Shown: piece after piece, positions 5,542 to 8,089 of the stretch | How positions within the stretch are numbered: the stretch's first letter is position 1 | How the letters are laid out: each line of letters opens with the position of its first letter | Assembly (NCBI GenBank): GCA_004028495.1 | Contig: MTKS01000053.1 | Location: 1 to 8,089, forward strand | DNA: 8,089 nt | Direction: 5' to 3' | From: Candidatus Electrothrix marina | GTDB taxonomy: Bacteria; Desulfobacterota; Desulfobulbia; Desulfobulbales; Desulfobulbaceae | The notes under the pieces: generated by a model | The model's input: only the letters and a program-made list of their open reading frames with translations | What the model was told of the DNA's origin: nothing | Databases searched by the model: none | Made by a program: the position numbers and the translations under genes

Positions 5542-7495
5542 ACAGGAAGCCGGGGCCTGCGAAAACGAGCTTGAGCTGCGCGTGTACTCGTCGCGTTTAT
5601 TGGGACGAGATTCTTCATTGGTTCTGCATGGCGGCGGCAATACCTCAGTAAAGATCACAGAGAAAAATGTCGTCGGCGAAGAGGAAGAAATCCTCTATAT
5701 TAAAGGAAGCGGCTGGGATCTGGAGACCATTGAGGCTGAGGGCTTTGCTCCGGTGCGTTTGCAGCCTATGATTCAGTTGGCTGCGCTGGATACTCTGACA
5801 GATCCGCAAATGGTCAATGAGCTGAAGACTCAGCTGACCCGCTCCGATGCTCCTGCTCCTTCTGTGGAAACGATCCTGCACGCAGCCTTGCCGTTTCGTT
5901 ATGTAGATCATACCCATGCTGATGCGGTGGTAACTGTTACCAATACAGCTGACGGACTGCGACGCATTGAAGAAATATACGGTGATCTGGTGGTGGTGAT
6001 CCCCTACGTGATGCCGGGATTTGATTTGGCCCGTGATGTTGCCCGTCTTTTTGCTGAACAGGCTGGGCCGCAGGCCATCGGTATGGTCCTGATGAATCAT
6101 GGTGTCTTTTCTTTTGCTGATTCGGCCAAGGAATCCTATGAGCGAATGATTCAGCTGGTTGATATGGCGGAGAGCTATCTCGCGGCTCATAATGCCTGGG
6201 AGCTGGAGTTGCCGGCTGGCAATGAGATTAATCGGGTGGGCCGCCTTGAGATTGCGCAGTTACGACAAGATGTGTCTGAGAAGGCGGGCAGGCCCATGAT
6301 TCTCCATGTGACTGACAGCGTCCGAGGGCGGGATTTTGTGCAGCGTGATGACGTGGGGAGTATTTCCCAACAAGGTCCGATAACTCCGGACCATGTAATT
6401 CGAACGAAAGCCGTACCCATGCTTGGCCGCAATGTGGAAAGTTATGCGCAGGCGTACAAACAATATTTCGCTACTCACGAGCCTGCTGCCAAGGAACGCA
6501 AAACCATATTGGATCCGGCACCAAGGGTAATTTTGGACCAGGATTTTGGGTTATGTTGTTTAGGGAAATCAGCGAAGGACGCAGCCATTGTTCATGATAT
6601 CTATGAGCATGCAATAGAATGTATTCTGCGCGGAGAAAAGCTCGGCGGCTGGCAGGCCCTTCCTCCTGAAGATCTGTTTGATATGGAATATTGGGATCTG
6701 GAGCAGGCCAAGTTGGCCAAAGCAGGTACCGCTCCGCTTTTCAGCGGAGAAGTGGTTTTGATCACCGGAGCGGCCTCTGGGATCGGTAAGGCCTGTATTG
6801 CGTCGTTTTTGCAAAGAGGGGCTGCGGTTGTCGGCTTGGATATTGACGAACGCATTGCTGCTGTTTCGTCAGAGATCGGATTTCTCGGGATCCAATGCGA
6901 TCTGACAGAAGAAGGACAGGTTCTGGATGCACTGGATCAGGCCGTCTCCCGTTTCGGCGGGCTGGATATGCTGGTGCTTAATGCGGGCATGTTTCCCGCC
7001 GGCACGATGATCGCCGAGCAGTCACTGGAAACATGGCGCAAGGTGATGGCGGTGAACCTTGATGCCAATCTTGTTTTGCTCCGGGAGTGTTATCCTTTGC
7101 TGAAACATGCTCCGGGCAAGGGGCGGGTGGTGGTGATCGGTTCAAAAAATGTACCTGCCCCCGGCCCGGGAGCAGGTGCATATTCCGCTTCCAAAGCAGC
7201 TTTGACCCAGTTGATGCGAGTTGCCGCCTTGGAATGGGGTAAGGATGGAATCCGGATAAACGCGTTGCACCCCAATGCAGTTTTTGATACAGGAATTTGG
7301 ACAGACGAGGTGCTGGAGGCCAGAGCAAAGCATTATGGTTTATCTGTGCAGCAGTATAAAACAAATAATTTACTTGGGGTGGAAGTGTTGAGCCGGCAGG
7401 TTGCTGAATTAGCGTCAGAAATGTGTGGGTCCTTGTTTGCAAGCACAACAGCGGCGCAGTTGCCCGTCGACGGAGGAAACGATCGGGTGGTATAA
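5522..7495 (+). CDS. Bifunctional class II aldolase / short-chain dehydrogenase (RhaD/RhaEW-type)
   Basis: This 657-residue protein fuses two enzymes. Residues about 1-400 are a class II aldolase: GGGNTSVK (37-44), likely acid Glu116, zinc ligands His130 and His132 in DHTHADAV, and NHGVF with His193. Residues about 408-657 are a short-chain dehydrogenase: TGAASGIG NAD-binding loop (415-422), LNAG (486-489), and the catalytic set Ser541, Tyr554 and Lys558 (YSASK). Members of this family with known activity split L-rhamnulose-1-phosphate to dihydroxyacetone phosphate and L-lactaldehyde and then oxidise the lactaldehyde to lactate. All key residues are present, so both domains are probably active. 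No rhamnose isomerase, kinase or transporter is in the window, so the substrate is not established; another sugar phosphate is possible. An in-frame TGA at 5501 means ATG 5522 is the earliest start; its Shine-Dalgarno sequence (GAGAAG) is weak. It is divergent from bioF and followed by no clear terminator. Confidence 0.88.
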   Translation: MLSLWSEQEAGACENELELRVYSSRLLGRDSSLVLHGGGNTSVKITEKNVVGEEEEILYIKGSGWDLETIEAEGFAPVRLQPMIQLAALDTLTDPQMVNELKTQLTRSDAPAPSVETILHAALPFRYVDHTHADAVVTVTNTADGLRRIEEIYGDLVVVIPYVMPGFDLARDVARLFAEQAGPQAIGMVLMNHGVFSFADSAKESYERMIQLVDMAESYLAAHNAWELELPAGNEINRVGRLEIAQLRQDVSEKAGRPMILHVTDSVRGRDFVQRDDVGSISQQGPITPDHVIRTKAVPMLGRNVESYAQAYKQYFATHEPAAKERKTILDPAPRVILDQDFGLCCLGKSAKDAAIVHDIYEHAIECILRGEKLGGWQALPPEDLFDMEYWDLEQAKLAKAGTAPLFSGEVVLITGAASGIGKACIASFLQRGAAVVGLDIDERIAAVSSEIGFLGIQCDLTEEGQVLDALDQAVSRFGGLDMLVLNAGMFPAGTMIAEQSLETWRKVMAVNLDANLVLLRECYPLLKHAPGKGRVVVIGSKNVPAPGPGAGAYSASKAALTQLMRVAALEWGKDGIRINALHPNAVFDTGIWTDEVLEARAKHYGLSVQQYKTNNLLGVEVLSRQVAELASEMCGSLFASTTAAQLPVDGGNDRVV

Positions 7496-7583
7496 AAAAT
7501 ATTTTAACAGTATAAGATTTTGTACCTGTAAAGGGGGGGTGAGGAATAGTAATCATTCTCGATTGGTTGTTCTGCTCACGGTG

Positions 7584-7621
7584 TGTTGTCCAAGTCGGTT
7601 GATTTATTCTGTTGGACAGCA
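7584..7621. repeat. Inverted repeat downstream of the aldolase gene
   Basis: TGTTGTCCAA (7584-7593) pairs with TTGGACAGCA (7612-7621), ten pairs including one G-U, around an 18-base loop. On the plus strand it is followed by As, not Ts, so it is not a standard terminator. It may stabilise the 3' end of the aldolase transcript or serve as a binding site. Confidence 0.45.
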
Positions 7622-7795
7622 AAAAATGATGAAGATATCTTTTTCAGTATGAGTTGAGAAAGAATATCATCTGTGAGTCAGGAGGGATACCTGAAGGAAG
7701 CCGGGGAGTATGTGTTTTTTTTGTTTGTGGTACAGTTTTTTGTATTGCTATTTTTTTTTGAGGATGGTATTTCTCAAGTATGCAAAAGTTCAGTG

Positions 7796-7814
7796 GCTGC
7801 AGACAGTCGGCAGC
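7796..7814. repeat. Imperfect 19-base palindrome upstream of the right lipoprotein
   Basis: GCTGC-A-GAC-A-GTC-G-GCAGC is symmetric around one central base with a single mismatched pair. The absence of a usable loop makes a DNA operator more likely than an RNA hairpin. It lies about 130 bases before the lipoprotein start codon and about 50 before the candidate promoter. The binding protein is unknown. Confidence 0.4.
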
Positions 7815-7863
7815 AGAAAAGGCCGCGCTCCTGTTGAGAGGTTGCTGAAGTTAATTATTTGGG

Positions 7864-7892
7864 TTGAAGAATAACTTTTTATCTTGAATACT
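7864..7892 (+). promoter_or_regulatory. Possible sigma-70 promoter of the right lipoprotein gene
   Basis: TTGAAG (7864-7869) and AATACT (7887-7892) match four of six consensus positions each with a 17-base spacer. Transcription would start near 7899, about 47 bases before the ATG. The surrounding AT-rich sequence makes chance matches likely. Confidence 0.35.
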
Positions 7893-7945
7893 TTTTTGCG
7901 AATCTGTATGGCTGCGGACGAGCGGAGAGGTAAAGGAGTAGTGCG

Positions 7946-8089
7946 ATGAAACAGATGAAGAATGGCGTGGCCATCGGAGCTGTCGCTCTTTTTGCTTTGA
8001 CTGGTTGCGTGGCGGATGTTGCCTATCTTCCGCAGGATTCCGGACCTAAGCCCTGTGTCGAGGGTGGGCCGTGTGAGGATACACAGGTA
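7946..8089 (+). CDS. Small lipoprotein, N-terminal part only (runs off right edge)
   Basis: The frame from ATG 7946 stays open for 48 codons to the window end. AGGAG at 7934-7938, seven bases upstream, is the best Shine-Dalgarno sequence near any gene here and fixes the start. The N-terminus is a lipoprotein signal: MKQMKN, a hydrophobic core (VAIGAVALFAL) and lipobox LTGC with Cys21 as the lipidated residue. The first mature residues are V-A-D, without Asp at +2, so outer-membrane sorting is plausible. Two further cysteines follow in a PC-VEGG-PC arrangement (residues about 36-43), which may form a disulfide or bind a ligand. What is visible is too short to assign a family, and I give no function. 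The long T-rich upstream region suggests its own transcription unit. Confidence 0.8.
   Translation, partial: MKQMKNGVAIGAVALFALTGCVADVAYLPQDSGPKPCVEGGPCEDTQV

Larger units (their letters stand above)
7496..7945. other. 450-base gene-free stretch, T-rich with inverted repeats
   Basis: I see no convincing protein gene here. The stretch holds a run of seven Gs (near 7531-7539), a hairpin at 7584-7621, three T-runs of six to nine bases between about 7712 and 7759, an imperfect palindrome at 7796-7814 and a weak promoter at 7864-7892. A 36-codon frame from ATG 7764 has its purine stretch abutting the start codon and no recognisable product. The length and structure suggest a regulatory leader or an unannotated small RNA, but nothing proves either. 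Confidence 0.5.

Noticed and set aside
5645..6190. 181-codon minus-strand frame
   Set aside because: It is a shadow of the class II aldolase domain, which has the metal-binding histidines in the plus-strand frame.
6978..7622. 214-codon minus-strand frame
   Set aside because: It runs antisense to the dehydrogenase domain, whose catalytic motifs are intact, and its translation is proline- and arginine-rich with no family features.
7764..7874. 36-codon frame starting at ATG 7764
   Set aside because: The purine stretch directly abuts the ATG, leaving no usable ribosome spacing, and the peptide has no recognisable feature.

Overview
This 8,089-base window looks like chromosomal DNA of a Desulfobulbus-type member of the Desulfobacterota (the former Deltaproteobacteria; sulfate reducers and cable-bacteria relatives). 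That placement is an inference from the overall feel of the SmpB, BioC, BioG and BioF proteins and from the tmRNA tag (ADDYNFAVAA). I could not test it by alignment. There are no insertion sequences, phage genes, CRISPR arrays or other mobile elements. It reads as ordinary core genome plus two poorly characterised lipoproteins, one cut by each window edge.

Layout. Positions 1-917 (minus) hold an unrecognised lipoprotein that runs off the left edge. Positions 918-1213 hold its probable promoter, with a perfect palindrome over the -35 box, and a cluster of ACTGTAA/TTACAGT half-sites. Positions 1214-2143 (minus) hold the trans-translation pair smpB and ssrA (one-piece tmRNA), with a strong intrinsic terminator after ssrA. 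A tRNA-Arg(ACG) with its own terminator lies at 2285-2409 (minus). A compact biotin operon, bioF-bioG-bioC, occupies 2428-5277 (minus) and is driven by a good sigma-70 promoter at 5353-5381. A divergent gene at 5522-7495 (plus) encodes a fused class II aldolase and short-chain dehydrogenase of the RhaD/RhaEW type. A 450-base T-rich stretch with inverted repeats follows, and a second lipoprotein starts at 7946 and leaves the right edge.

How the genes work together. BioC methylates malonyl-ACP so that fatty acid synthesis can build the pimeloyl chain, BioG removes the methyl ester, and BioF condenses pimeloyl-ACP with alanine. These are the early steps of biotin synthesis; bioA, bioD and bioB must lie elsewhere. 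SmpB and tmRNA together rescue stalled ribosomes. The aldolase/dehydrogenase has no sugar-catabolic partners in the window, so its substrate is open.

The most interesting observation is at the bioG-bioC junction. A perfect 14-base sequence is repeated with a 16-base period across the bioG stop codon. Removing one 16-base unit would join bioG and bioC into one continuous reading frame, so the two-gene arrangement here may come from a small tandem duplication that split a fusion gene. I did not find a convincing new multi-gene system in this window.
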